From assembly GCA_030150265.1 (NCBI GenBank), contig JASLGG010000046.1:1-64000 (forward strand): a DNA stretch of 64,000 bases. The letters run 5' to 3'. Of this stretch, positions 46,370-54,866 are shown one piece after another (positions within the stretch are counted from its first letter, which is position 1; each line of letters opens with the position of its first letter). This DNA comes from Protaetiibacter sp. (GTDB taxonomy: Bacteria > Actinomycetota > Actinomycetes > Actinomycetales > Microbacteriaceae). The position numbers were made by a program, and so were the translations under genes. Below the pieces are notes generated by a model that did no database searches, was not told where the DNA came from, and saw only the letters and a program-made list of their open reading frames with translations.

Positions 46370-47274
46370 GGATCGCGGTCACCGGGGCCTCGGGCTTCAT
46401 CGGCGGCGCGGTCGCCACGGCGCTCGCCGACGCCGAGCACGAGGTGACGGGCTTCGGGCGCACGCCGGGGGGCTGGCGGCATCCGCGCGCCCGCTACCGG
46501 GTGTGGGACATCGCCGAGGGGCCGCTGCGCGGCGACCGCGACTTCGAGGCGGTCGTGCACTGCGCGGCGCTCGCCGACGACTGGGCGCCGCTCGCCGAGG
46601 CGATGCGGGTCAACCGGCGCGGCACCCGCCATGTGGTGGCGAGCTTCCCCGGGGCGCGGCTCGTGCACCTCTCGACCTCCTCGGTCTACGACGCCTTCGC
46701 GCCGACCGTGCGGGCCCGAGAGGACGCGGCCCCCGCGACGCGCTTCCTGTCGAGCTACTCCGAGTCGAAGACCTTCGCCGAGTTCGAGGCGATGGCCGCG
46801 GATGCGGTGATCCTGCGCCCGCACGCCGTCTACGGACCGGGTGACACGACGCTGCTGCCGCGCGTGCTCGCGGCCGTGCGGCACGGCCGCCTCGTGCTGC
46901 CGGAGGGTGCCCGCGTGCCGCACAGCCTCACCCACGTCGAGCACCTCGTCGAGGCGGTGCGGTTGGCGCTCCGCGGCCCCGCGGGCGTCTACAACGTCGC
47001 GGATGCCGAGCCGGTGCCGCTCGCCGAGGTGCTGGAGGAGTTCCTCGCGCGGCGCGGGGTACGGGCGCGGATCGTGTCGCTGCCCTACGCGGCGGCCCTC
47101 CGGGCGGCGGGGGCTGCGGAGGCGGTGGCGCGCATCCGGCGTCGCCGTCCGCGCGTGACGCGCTACGCCGTGAGCCAGCTCGGGCTCGAGCGCACGCTCG
47201 ACCTCGCCGCGGCGCGCGAGCGCCTCGGCTTCCGGCCGGGGCCGGCGAGCCTCGCGGGCGCCGAGCGCTGGTGA
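46366..47274 (+). CDS. OleD-like NAD(P)-dependent reductase (3-beta-HSD/epimerase family)
   Basis: 302 residues. N-terminal VTGASGFIGGAVATAL binds NADP. Catalytic Ser-Tyr-Lys: STSSVYD and YSESKTFAE. LRPHAVYGPGDTTLLPRVLAA closely resembles the OleD segment. OleD reduces the beta-keto acid from OleA to a beta-hydroxy acid, the OleC substrate. ATG overlaps the OleC-like stop by 4 nt. It is the last gene of the operon; no alpha/beta hydrolase resembling OleB is present. Confidence 0.82.
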   Translation: MRIAVTGASGFIGGAVATALADAEHEVTGFGRTPGGWRHPRARYRVWDIAEGPLRGDRDFEAVVHCAALADDWAPLAEAMRVNRRGTRHVVASFPGARLVHLSTSSVYDAFAPTVRAREDAAPATRFLSSYSESKTFAEFEAMAADAVILRPHAVYGPGDTTLLPRVLAAVRHGRLVLPEGARVPHSLTHVEHLVEAVRLALRGPAGVYNVADAEPVPLAEVLEEFLARRGVRARIVSLPYAAALRAAGAAEAVARIRRRRPRVTRYAVSQLGLERTLDLAAARERLGFRPGPASLAGAERW

Positions 47275-47299
47275 GACGGGTCGCCTGAGCCGCCCGATC

Positions 47300-47362
47300 C
47301 GTCGAGACGGCAGTTCCGACCCATTCGCCGACGGCTATCGGGTCGGAACTGCCGTCTCGACG
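47300..47362. repeat. Long perfect inverted repeat (23-bp arms, 17-nt loop)
   Basis: Arms at 47300-47322 and 47340-47362 are exact reverse complements. The left arm begins CGTCGAGACGGCAGTTCCG. The loop is 47323-47339. The stem is much longer than an ordinary terminator and carries no T tract. It resembles a REP-type or palindromic interspersed element. It lies between convergent genes. Confidence 0.9.
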
Positions 47363-47383
47363 CGTCGACCCCGCGAAATGCGG

Positions 47384-47417
47384 AAGGGCCCGGACTCCGT
47401 GAGGAGTCCGAGCCCTT
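47384..47417. terminator. Hairpin terminator between convergent oleD-like and tpi-like genes
   Basis: 15-bp stem (47384-47398 with 47403-47417, one C-A mismatch) and a GTGA loop. It begins with AAGGG and ends with CCCTT, so it can act in both directions. Confidence 0.75.
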
Positions 47418-47429
47418 CGTGCGGCATGC

Positions 47430-48188
47430 TCAGCGGGCCGCGAGCGCCGACGCCTCCTCGAGCACCCGGCGCAAGGCCGCCGGATCGTGGGCGAAGCGGC
47501 CCAGGAAGACGCCGTCGACGTCGTCGCCGAGCTCGGTGAGGAGGCCCGGGCCCGCCGATCCGCCGTAGACGACGGCGGAGCCGGAGCGCTCCGGCAGGCC
47601 GGCGAGCAGCGCGCGGAGGCCCGCGGTGACGGCGCGGATGTGCGCGACCGGCGCCGGCTCGGGCGCCCCGATCGCCCACACGGGTTCGTACGCGACGATC
47701 ACCCGACCGGCGGGGGCCGCGGCGACGGCGGAGAGCAGCTGCGCGGTCGCGAAGGCGAGCGCCGCATCCGCGTCGACCCGTTCCGGCTCGCCCACGCACA
47801 GCACGGGGGTGAGGCCGTTGCGGAGGGCGGCGGCGGTCTTGGCGGCGACCACGGCATCCGTGTCGCCGTAGAGGCGGCGGCGCTCGGCGTGGCCGAGCTC
47901 GACCATGCCGACGCCGATCTCGGCGAGCTCCGCGGGGCTCACCTCGCCCGTGTAGGCGCCCGCGTCGTGCTCGGAGGCGTCCTGGGCGGCGACGACCGCG
48001 CGGGTCCCGGCGAGGGCCTCGAGCGCGGGCAGCAGCTGGGGGTACGTCGGCGCGACGAACAGCTCGACCCGCTCCCGGGCGACGGCGGGTGTCGACGCGG
48101 CGATGTCCGCGACCTCCGCCATCCACTCGCGCGCCGCGCGGTGCCCGAAGTACATCTTCAGGCTCACGCCCACCGTCACCCGTCGCAT
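47430..48188 (-). CDS. Triosephosphate isomerase paralogue, probably acting on tetrulose phosphate
   Basis: 252 residues, TIM barrel. Lys11, His in VELGHAERR and Glu in YEPVWAIG are the catalytic set. Two marks differ from glycolytic TPI: the Asn-Trp before the catalytic Lys (NWKM) is SLKM, and loop 6 reads AIGAPEPA instead of AIGTGKTA. The LGHSERR Ser is Ala. Such changes, and linkage to RpiB-type and dihydroxyacetone-kinase-type genes, fit the erythrulose-4-phosphate isomerases EryH/LerI. Start and upstream stop overlap (TGATG). Confidence 0.8.
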   Translation of the reverse strand: MRRVTVGVSLKMYFGHRAAREWMAEVADIAASTPAVARERVELFVAPTYPQLLPALEALAGTRAVVAAQDASEHDAGAYTGEVSPAELAEIGVGMVELGHAERRRLYGDTDAVVAAKTAAALRNGLTPVLCVGEPERVDADAALAFATAQLLSAVAAAPAGRVIVAYEPVWAIGAPEPAPVAHIRAVTAGLRALLAGLPERSGSAVVYGGSAGPGLLTELGDDVDGVFLGRFAHDPAALRRVLEEASALAAR

Positions 48189-48670
48189 CAGCAGCTGCCG
48201 GTGCTCTCGTACCGGTCGATGACGGCGACCTTCTCGGCGGATGCGGAGGTGGGGTCGAAGCGGTAGCCGAGCCATTCGCGGGCGAGGCGGCGCGCGAGCT
48301 CGAGGCCGATGACGCGTTGTCCCATGGTGAGCACCTGGGCGTCGTTGGAGAGCACGGCGCGCTCGACGGAGAAGGAGTCGTGGGCGGTGACGGCGCGGAT
48401 GCCGGGGACCTTGTTGGCCGCGATCGCGACCCCGAGGCCGGTGCCGCAGACGAGGAGGGCGCGGTCGGCCTCGCCCGTGGCGACGAGCTCGGCGGCCGCG
48501 ATGGCGACGCGCGGGTAGGCGGTGTGCCCGTCGGCGTCGACCCCGACGTCGATCACGGAGGCGACGAGCTCGGACGCCTCGAGGTCCTTCTTGAGGGCCT
48601 CCTTGTACTGGTAGCCGGCGTCGTCGGCGCCGACCACGATGCGCAGCGGGGCGGGGGTGGACTCGGTCAC
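48188..48670 (-). CDS. RpiB/LacAB-family sugar-phosphate isomerase
   Basis: 160 residues. [21 protein letters not shown], the active-site Cys in [22 protein letters not shown] and [21 protein letters not shown] are family motifs. Members isomerise ribose-5-phosphate, allose-6-phosphate or D-erythrulose-4-phosphate (EryI/DerI). In this operon the last is likely: it would yield D-erythrose-4-phosphate for the pentose phosphate pathway. ATG overlaps the kinase stop. Confidence 0.88.
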   Translation of the reverse strand: MTESTPAPLRIVVGADDAGYQYKEALKKDLEASELVASVIDVGVDADGHTAYPRVAIAAAELVATGEADRALLVCGTGLGVAIAANKVPGIRAVTAHDSFSVERAVLSNDAQVLTMGQRVIGLELARRLAREWLGYRFDPTSASAEKVAVIDRYESTGSC

Positions 48671-50433
48671 GGGGTGTCTCCTTCGGTGGGGGATGCAGGG
48701 TGGGGTGCGGTGAGCGTCGCGGCCACGGCGGTGACCGCGAGCGCGAGGGAGTGGGCGCCCGCGTCGGGCGTGCCGAGGCTCTTCTCGGCGTGCGGACGGG
48801 CGCGACCCATCCGCGGCAGCAGCCCGGCGGTCGCGCTCGCGGCCTCGGTCGCGACGGCGGAGGCGCGGGTCCAGGCCGCGGCGAGCCCGTCGCCGGCCGC
48901 CGCGCGCTCCGCGAGCGTCGCGGCGAACGGCACGAGCGCGTCGACCATCGTCTTGTCGCCGACCTCGGCCTTGCCGTAGGCCCGGATGCCGTCGCTCGCC
49001 GCCTGCACGCCCGCGGCGACCGCGCGCGCATCCGGGGCGTCCTCGTCGCCGAGCCGCTCGCCGAGGGCGCGCAGCGCGACGCCCCAGAGGGCGCCGGAGG
49101 TGCCGCCCGCGCGGTCGGACCAGGCGTCGGCGGCGCGCACGAGGGTCGTGCCGGCGCCCGCCCCCGCCGTGACGGCGTCGCGGGCGGCGACGGCCGCCGC
49201 CGTCGCACCCCGCTGCATGCCGATGCCGTGGTCGCCGTCGCCCGCGACCGCGTCGATCCGCCCGAGCTCGGCGACGTTCTCGTCGATCGTGCTCGCGAGC
49301 GCGCCGATCGCATCGGCGATCCGTGCCGCGGCGGAGCGGGACGCCTCGGAGGCCGGTGCCGTCACGGCCTCCGAGGCGGTCGGGGGGCCCGCGTCGGCGG
49401 GCGTGTCGGCGAGCTCCCGGGGCGCGACGACGCCCTTGCGGTAGCCGGGGCTGTCGGCGCCCGCGCGCCAGAGCGCCTCGAGCTCGTCGTCGAGCCAGAA
49501 GAGCGTGAGGGAGGCGCCCGCCATGTCGAAGGAGGTGCAGAACTCGCCCACCTCAGGTTCCACGATCTCGATGCCGGCGGCCTCGAGGCGCCGGGCCACC
49601 CCGCCATAGACCACGTAGAGCTCCTCGTACTTGACCGAGCCGAGGCCGTTGAGGATCGCGACCACGCGCTGTCCCGCGGGGGAGGGGACGTCATCCGGCA
49701 GCTCGCCGAGCAGCGTCTCCACGAACAGCTCCGCGAGCCCGTCGGCGGTCGGGATGTCGGCCTCGCCGATGCCGGGCTCGCCGTGGATGCCGAGGCCCAC
49801 CGCCATCCGCCCCTCCGGCACCGTGAAGAGCGGCTCCGCGGCGCCCGGCAGCGTGCAGCCGGTGAAGGCGACGCCGAAGCTGCGGGTGCGGTCGTTGGCC
49901 TTCCTCGCGATGCGGAACGCCTCGTCGAGCGAGGCGCCCTGCTCGGCGGCGGCGCCCGCGACCTTGAACACCGTGAGGTCGCCCGCGATCCCGCGTCGCT
50001 TGTGGCGCTCGGATGCGGGGGCCGAGGAGATGTCGTCGGTGACGGTCACCGTGCGCGTCGGGATGCCCTCCGCGTTCAGCCGGGCCTCCGCCGCGTCGAA
50101 GTTGAGCACGTCGCCCGCGTAGTTGCCGTAGGAGAGCAGCACGCCGCCGCCGTTCGACGCCGCGCGCGCGACCGACAGCACCTGCTGGGTCGAGGGGGAG
50201 GCGAACAGGTTCCCCATGGCGGCGCCGTGGGCGAGCCCGGGCCCCACGAGACCGCCGAACGCCGGGTAGTGCCCCGAGCCGCCGCCGATCACGAGCGCGA
50301 CCGTGCCGGGCTCGCTGCGCGTCGCGCGCACCACGCCGCCCGGAACGGGGCGCACGTGCCGCCGGTTGGCGGCCGCGAACCCGGCCACGAGCTCGTCGGC
50401 GAACTCGCCAGGATCGTTGAACAGTCGGGTCAT
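48667..50433 (-). CDS. Fused DhaK-DhaL dihydroxyacetone/erythrulose kinase
   Basis: 588 residues. The N-terminal DhaK domain (1-~330) has [23 protein letters not shown] and GLGIHGEPG with the substrate-binding His. The C-terminal DhaL domain (~380-580) has [17 protein letters not shown], the ATP/Mg Asp triad, and GGTSGALWG and [11 protein letters not shown]. It is therefore an ATP-dependent single-chain kinase, not the PTS type. An Ala/Pro-rich linker joins the domains. ATG 50433 has ribosome binding site GGGAGGAG. With its downstream isomerases it matches the LerK/DerK tetrulose kinases of mycobacteria. Confidence 0.88.
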   Translation of the reverse strand: MTRLFNDPGEFADELVAGFAAANRRHVRPVPGGVVRATRSEPGTVALVIGGGSGHYPAFGGLVGPGLAHGAAMGNLFASPSTQQVLSVARAASNGGGVLLSYGNYAGDVLNFDAAEARLNAEGIPTRTVTVTDDISSAPASERHKRRGIAGDLTVFKVAGAAAEQGASLDEAFRIARKANDRTRSFGVAFTGCTLPGAAEPLFTVPEGRMAVGLGIHGEPGIGEADIPTADGLAELFVETLLGELPDDVPSPAGQRVVAILNGLGSVKYEELYVVYGGVARRLEAAGIEIVEPEVGEFCTSFDMAGASLTLFWLDDELEALWRAGADSPGYRKGVVAPRELADTPADAGPPTASEAVTAPASEASRSAAARIADAIGALASTIDENVAELGRIDAVAGDGDHGIGMQRGATAAAVAARDAVTAGAGAGTTLVRAADAWSDRAGGTSGALWGVALRALGERLGDEDAPDARAVAAGVQAASDGIRAYGKAEVGDKTMVDALVPFAATLAERAAAGDGLAAAWTRASAVATEAASATAGLLPRMGRARPHAEKSLGTPDAGAHSLALAVTAVAATLTAPHPASPTEGDTP

Positions 50434-50471
50434 CTCGGCTCCTCCCGGGGCGCGTGCGAGGCCCCTCCCTC

Positions 50472-50488
50472 TTCGATACGCGTCGCGC
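50472..50488 (+). repeat. Short repeat copy, related to 53913-53929
   Basis: TTCGATACGCGTCGCGC differs from TTCGAGACGCGTCGCGC at 53913 by one base. It lies in the divergent promoter region of the kinase and ABC transporter operons. That 282-bp region also has a TAGGCT hexamer near 50561 and a GC-rich inverted repeat before the permease. Confidence 0.5.
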
Positions 50489-50715
50489 GCGCCGAGCGCT
50501 TGCGTATGCGCGCCGACCTCCTGCGCGGGCGGACACCGACCGCTCAGGACGGATCGCTTAGGCTCCCGGAGCGCGCGCGGACGGACCCCGCCGTCTCCGC
50601 CGCGCGGGCGCCGCGCGGCTGTCGGCGCACGGCTAGAAGCTGTCAGCCACACGCAAGCCCTCCCGCGGCCCCGCGGGAGAGAGTGGCCTGACCACGACCC
50701 GAGGAGGAGCAGCCG

Positions 50716-51672
50716 ATGACGTCACCCGCCATCGCCCCCGCCGCCGAGCCCGTGCGCCCGACGCGCGCGGACCGGGCCACGGCCGTGCGCCGGAACGCGC
50801 GCCGCACGGGAACCCGTCACCTGTGGCTGTTCATCCTGCCCGCTGTCGTCTTCTACCTGTTCGTCGTGGCGATCCCGAGCATGCAGGGCGTGTTCTTCTC
50901 GTTCACCGACTGGAACGGCCTCACCGCCGACTGGTCGTTCGTGGGCATCGACAACTTCGTGCGGCTGTTCGAGGACGCCACGAGCATCAAGGCCATCGGC
51001 AACACCTTCCTCTACGCGATCCTCTCGACCGTCTTCGAGAACGTGCTCGGCCTGCTCGTGGCGCTCGCGCTGCACTCCCGCATCAAGAGCCGCAACGTGC
51101 TGCGCGTGCTGTTCTTCATGCCGGTCGTGCTGCTCTCGGTCGTGATCGCCTACCTGTGGCAGTACCTGTTCCAGGTCAACAACGGAGCCATCACCCAGCT
51201 GCTCCACGCGATCGGGCTCGCGGACGCCAACCCGAACTGGCTCGGCGACCCGAACCTCGTCGTGTACTCGATCAGCATCATCGTGATCTGGCAGTTCACC
51301 GGCTACACGATGGTCATCTACCTCGCGGGCCTGCAGGGCGTGCCGCAGGAGCAGCTCGAGGCCGCGGCCATCGACGGGGCGGGACCGTTCACGCGCTTCT
51401 GGTACGTCATCCGTCCGCTGCTCGCCCCCGCGATCACGGTCAACATCATGCTGTCGCTCATCCGCGGCTTCATGATCTTCGACCAGATCTGGGTGACCAC
51501 CGGCGGCGGCCCCGCCGACACGAGCCACTCGCTCTCGACGCTCGTCTACCGCACGGCGTTCCAGTTCGGGGAGCTCGGACGCGGCACCGCGATCGCGGTC
51601 GTGCTCGCCGTGATCGTCGGCGTGCTCGGCTTCATCCAGTACCGCGGCCTGCTGAAGGGAGGCGCCCGATGA
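50716..51672 (+). CDS. Sugar ABC transporter permease (MalF/UgpA type)
   Basis: 318 residues, six membrane spans after a basic N-terminus. ATG with ribosome binding site GAGGAGGAG. The EAA loop is LEAAAIDGAGPFTRFWYVIRPLLAP. SFTDWNGLTADWSFVGIDNF near the first loop is typical of carbohydrate (CUT1) permeases. It is divergent from the tetrulose kinase operon and probably imports its polyol or sugar substrate. Confidence 0.92.
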   Translation: MTSPAIAPAAEPVRPTRADRATAVRRNARRTGTRHLWLFILPAVVFYLFVVAIPSMQGVFFSFTDWNGLTADWSFVGIDNFVRLFEDATSIKAIGNTFLYAILSTVFENVLGLLVALALHSRIKSRNVLRVLFFMPVVLLSVVIAYLWQYLFQVNNGAITQLLHAIGLADANPNWLGDPNLVVYSISIIVIWQFTGYTMVIYLAGLQGVPQEQLEAAAIDGAGPFTRFWYVIRPLLAPAITVNIMLSLIRGFMIFDQIWVTTGGGPADTSHSLSTLVYRTAFQFGELGRGTAIAVVLAVIVGVLGFIQYRGLLKGGAR

Positions 51673-52490
51673 ACCGCTACACCTGGCGCACCGGGACGCT
51701 CGAGGGCGTCATGATCGTCGTCGCCCTGATCTTCATGATCCCGGTGTACGTGCTCGTGAACCTCTCGGTGCGTCGGCAGAGCGACCTCTCCTCGCCGCTC
51801 GTGCCGACCGCGGAGCCTACCTTCGACAACTTCGCGCAGGCCTGGACGCAGTCCGGTCTCGGCCAGGCGATCGCGAACTCGGCGGTCGTGACCGTCGTGA
51901 GCGTGCTGCTGCTCGTGGGCCTCGGCTCGCTGTGCGCCTACGGCCTGGCCCGCGCGACCGCGCGGTGGTCGGCGCCCGCGTTCTACCTGTTCATGATCGG
52001 CCTGCTCGTGCCCTTCCAGCTGGGGCTCGTGCCGCTCTACCGCAACTTCGCCGCCCTCGGGCTGCTCGGCACGATGGTGCCGCTCGTGATCATCTACGTG
52101 GGCCTGCGCCTGCCGTTCACCCTCTTCCTCTACACGACCTTCCTGCGGCAGATCCCCGCCGAGTACGAGGAGGCCGCGTCGCTCGACGGCGCGGGGGTGT
52201 TCGGCCGCTTCCGCCGGGTGGTGTTCCCGCTGCTGCGGCCGATCACCGGCACCGTCGTCATCCTCAACGGGCTGTTCGTGTGGAACGACTTCCTCACCCC
52301 GCTGCTCTACCTGAGCGGCTCGCCCAACCGCACGGTGCCGATCGCGGTCTACAGCTTCGTGAACGACAACACGACCGTCTGGCCGCTCGTCTTCGCGGCT
52401 CTCCTCATCAGTGTCGTGCCCGTGCTCATCGCGTTCTTCGTCTTCCAGAAGACCCTCATCCAGGGCTTCGCGAGCGGCGTCAAGGGATGA
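51669..52490 (+). CDS. Sugar ABC transporter permease (MalG type)
   Basis: 273 residues, six membrane spans. The EAA loop is YEEAASLDGAGVFGRFRRVVFPLLRP, and NGLFVWNDFLTPLLYL is typical of MalG-like partners. ATG overlaps the first permease stop by 4 nt. No cognate ATPase gene is present, so a shared MsiK-type ATPase encoded elsewhere is inferred. Confidence 0.92.
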   Translation: MNRYTWRTGTLEGVMIVVALIFMIPVYVLVNLSVRRQSDLSSPLVPTAEPTFDNFAQAWTQSGLGQAIANSAVVTVVSVLLLVGLGSLCAYGLARATARWSAPAFYLFMIGLLVPFQLGLVPLYRNFAALGLLGTMVPLVIIYVGLRLPFTLFLYTTFLRQIPAEYEEAASLDGAGVFGRFRRVVFPLLRPITGTVVILNGLFVWNDFLTPLLYLSGSPNRTVPIAVYSFVNDNTTVWPLVFAALLISVVPVLIAFFVFQKTLIQGFASGVKG

Positions 52491-52549
52491 CGCCGCCCGC
52501 CCACCGACCCCACCCCTCACACAGCACCTCGAAGAAAGGAACCCCCACG

Positions 52550-53833
52550 ATGCAGTGGAACCGAAAGCTGGCGCTCGGCGGCGCGATCGTCGCCGTGGCC
52601 GGCATGCTGCTCGCCGGCTGCACCGCGCCCGACGCCGAGAACGGCGGAGGCGGCGCGACCGACGACGGCACCTTCCTCAAGATCGACTGGCTCGCCAACG
52701 AGAAGGCCGGCATGGATGCGGTGGTCGCCGCGTTCCAGGAGGCCAACCCCGGCGTGCAGGTCGTCGTGACGACCGCCGACACGGCGCAGTACCAGGCCTC
52801 GATTCGCACGCAGCTCGGCACGGGCACCGCGGCGGACGTCTTCTACGTCTGGCCGGGCGACGGCAACACCGCCGCCATCCGCCAGCTCGACAGCGGCGAC
52901 TTCCTCGCCGACCTCTCGGGCGAGTCGTGGGTGTCCTCCTACCCCGACTTCATCCGCGACCTCGTGAGCATCGACGGCAAGGCGTACATCATGGCGCCGC
53001 TCGCCACGGCGTTCACGCCGGTCTACAACCAGGCCGCGCTCGACGCGGCGGGCCTCACCCCGCCGGAGACCTGGAGCGACGTGCTGCCGTTCTGCCAGGC
53101 CGCCGCGAAGGCCGGCAAGGTCGCGTTCGCGCTCGCGGGCAACAACCTCTACGCGGGCCAGGCGCCGTACTACAACCTCGTCGCCGACCTCGTCTACGGC
53201 AAGGACACCTCCTTCGACCAGAAGCTCCTCGACGGGAAGACCACCTTCTCCGACGACAAGGGCTACGTCGAGGCGACCGAGAAGTACCAGGAGATGATCG
53301 ACGGAGGCTGCTTCCAGCCGAACTCGACCGGCACGCCCTACGACGAGTCGAACCGCATGGTCGCCTCGGGCGAGGCGCTCGGCCAGTTCCTCATCGGCAC
53401 GCGCATCGCGGCCCTCCAGGCGGCGGCTCCGGACGGCGACTTCCGGATCTACCCGTTCCACAGCGACGACGACCCGGCCACCAACGCGGTGACGCTGTCG
53501 ACGCAGGGCGGCGCGGCGATCAACGCGAAGACCCCGCGTCAGGAGACGGCCAAGAAGTTCGTGCAGTTCCTCGCCGAGAACATCTCGCTCTACCAGGCGG
53601 CCATGCCCGGCACCGTGCCGACGATCACGGCGGGCTACACCCCGGCGAACGCGAACGAGCAGTTCCTCATCGACACGCTCGACAACGGCCAGGCGGTGCA
53701 CTACCTCAACCAGATGTGGCCGAACGCCCGCATCGAGTCGGCCATGGTCAACGGCATCCAGGGGCTCCTCGTGGGCTCGGCGACGCCGAAGGACATGCTC
53801 GCGTCGATGCAGAAGGAGTTCGACACCAAGTAG
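52550..53833 (+). CDS. Sugar-binding lipoprotein of the ABC transporter
   Basis: 427 residues. Lipobox MLLAGCTA places Cys near residue 24. CUT1-type solute-binding protein: VVAAFQEANPGVQVVV, GTAADVFYVWPGD and PPETWSDVLPFCQAA. ATG has ribosome binding site GAAAGGA. The gene order permease-permease-binding protein is the reverse of the usual one. The operon ends here with a strong hairpin. The substrate is not directly readable. Confidence 0.92.
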   Translation: MQWNRKLALGGAIVAVAGMLLAGCTAPDAENGGGGATDDGTFLKIDWLANEKAGMDAVVAAFQEANPGVQVVVTTADTAQYQASIRTQLGTGTAADVFYVWPGDGNTAAIRQLDSGDFLADLSGESWVSSYPDFIRDLVSIDGKAYIMAPLATAFTPVYNQAALDAAGLTPPETWSDVLPFCQAAAKAGKVAFALAGNNLYAGQAPYYNLVADLVYGKDTSFDQKLLDGKTTFSDDKGYVEATEKYQEMIDGGCFQPNSTGTPYDESNRMVASGEALGQFLIGTRIAALQAAAPDGDFRIYPFHSDDDPATNAVTLSTQGGAAINAKTPRQETAKKFVQFLAENISLYQAAMPGTVPTITAGYTPANANEQFLIDTLDNGQAVHYLNQMWPNARIESAMVNGIQGLLVGSATPKDMLASMQKEFDTK

Positions 53834-53848
53834 TCGATCCCCTCATCC

Positions 53849-53882
53849 GAACGGCCGTCCCTCTCCGGAGGGGCGGCCGTTC
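53849..53882 (+). terminator. Terminator of the sugar ABC operon
   Basis: 15-bp stem with one G-U pair (53849-53863 with 53868-53882) and a TCCG loop, 15 nt after the stop. Weak T run. Confidence 0.8.
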
Positions 53883-53910
53883 CGTGCTTGCCACCGGTTT
53901 CGAGGTAGCT

Positions 53911-53956
53911 GTTTCGAGACGCGTCGCGCTTGCGCGCGGCGCTCCTCGACCAGCGG
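53911..53956. repeat. Interspersed palindromic repeat of Microbacteriaceae type
   Basis: The segment begins GTTTCGAGACGCGTCGCGC and ends CTCCTCGACCAGCGG, with a GC-rich imperfect hairpin in the middle. I recall closely similar elements scattered through Microbacteriaceae genomes; this is from memory, not a search. It lies between convergent genes. Confidence 0.6.
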
Positions 53957-53969
53957 AGTAGAGCGGCGG

Positions 53970-54866
53970 TCAGGGGAGCGTCAGCACGACCTTGCCGGCG
54001 AGGTGGCCGGTCTCGAGGCGGCGGTAGGCGTCGACGATGGAGGCGAGCGGGTACTCCGCCTCGATGCGCATCCGCAGCCGGCCGGCGACGAGGTCGTCGG
54101 CGAGCTCCTCGACGAGCTCGCGGTTCATGCCCTTGCGGCCCACGTAGCGCACCGCGTAGCGGGTGTCGTAGCCCGAGATGGTGTTGATGCGCTCGCGCGG
54201 CACGCCGAGCTCCAGGGCGGCCTCGATCGTCTCGGGGCCCTGATGGTCGAGCACGATGTCGATGCCCTCGGGGGCGAGCGCGCGGAGGCGGTCGGCGAGG
54301 CCCGGGCCGTAGACGACCGGCTCGACGCCGAGCTCGCGCAGCAGCGCGTGGTTGCGCTCGCTCGCGGTGCCCATGACGCGTGCGCCGGAGCGCACGGCGA
54401 GCTGGGACGCGAAGAAGCCGACCCCGCCGACCGCGGCGCTCACGAGCACCGTGTCGCCGGGCCCCGGCGCCTGCGACGCGACGGCGACCGCCGCGGTCTG
54501 CACGGCGACGGGGATGCTGGCCGCCCACGCCCAGGGGAGGGCCGCGGGCTTGGCCGCGAGCAGCTCCTCGGGGGCGACGACGCGCTCGCCGATCACCCAC
54601 TCGCCCGTGCCGATCACCTCGTCGCCGACGCGGTAGCGCGTCGCGCCCTCGCCGGCGGCGCGCACGACGCCCGCGAACTCGCGCCCGATCCCGGAGGGGA
54701 GCGGCGCGATCGGGGTCGCGCCGCGGCGCACCTTCACGTCGGCGGGGTTGAGGCCGGCGGCGCGCAGCTCCACGAGGTACTCGCCGGGGCCGGGCGCCGC
54801 ATCCGGGACCTCGACGAGCTCGACGACCTCGGGACCGCCGTAGCGGGCGTAGCGCGCCGCGATCAT
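53970..54866 (-). CDS. Quinone oxidoreductase-type NADPH dehydrogenase (MDR superfamily)
   Basis: 298 residues. Medium-chain dehydrogenase fold without zinc ligands: AAGLNPADVKVRRG, GREFAGVV, and the nucleotide-binding VSAAVGGVGFFASQLAV. C-terminal LETGHLAGKVVLTLP is typical of the QOR branch. ATG 54866 overlaps the upstream Gfo/Idh gene (ATGA). The likely electron acceptor is an unsaturated carbonyl or quinone; the physiological substrate is unknown. Confidence 0.88.
   Translation of the reverse strand: MIAARYARYGGPEVVELVEVPDAAPGPGEYLVELRAAGLNPADVKVRRGATPIAPLPSGIGREFAGVVRAAGEGATRYRVGDEVIGTGEWVIGERVVAPEELLAAKPAALPWAWAASIPVAVQTAAVAVASQAPGPGDTVLVSAAVGGVGFFASQLAVRSGARVMGTASERNHALLRELGVEPVVYGPGLADRLRALAPEGIDIVLDHQGPETIEAALELGVPRERINTISGYDTRYAVRYVGRKGMNRELVEELADDLVAGRLRMRIEAEYPLASIVDAYRRLETGHLAGKVVLTLP

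Noticed and set aside
47300..47362. Long inverted repeat as the operon terminator
   Set aside because: The 17-nt loop and absence of a T run argue against it, and a better terminator lies at 47384-47417.
47430..48188. Glycolytic tpiA
   Set aside because: Near-invariant loop residues are changed and it is linked to tetrulose-type genes rather than gap-pgk.
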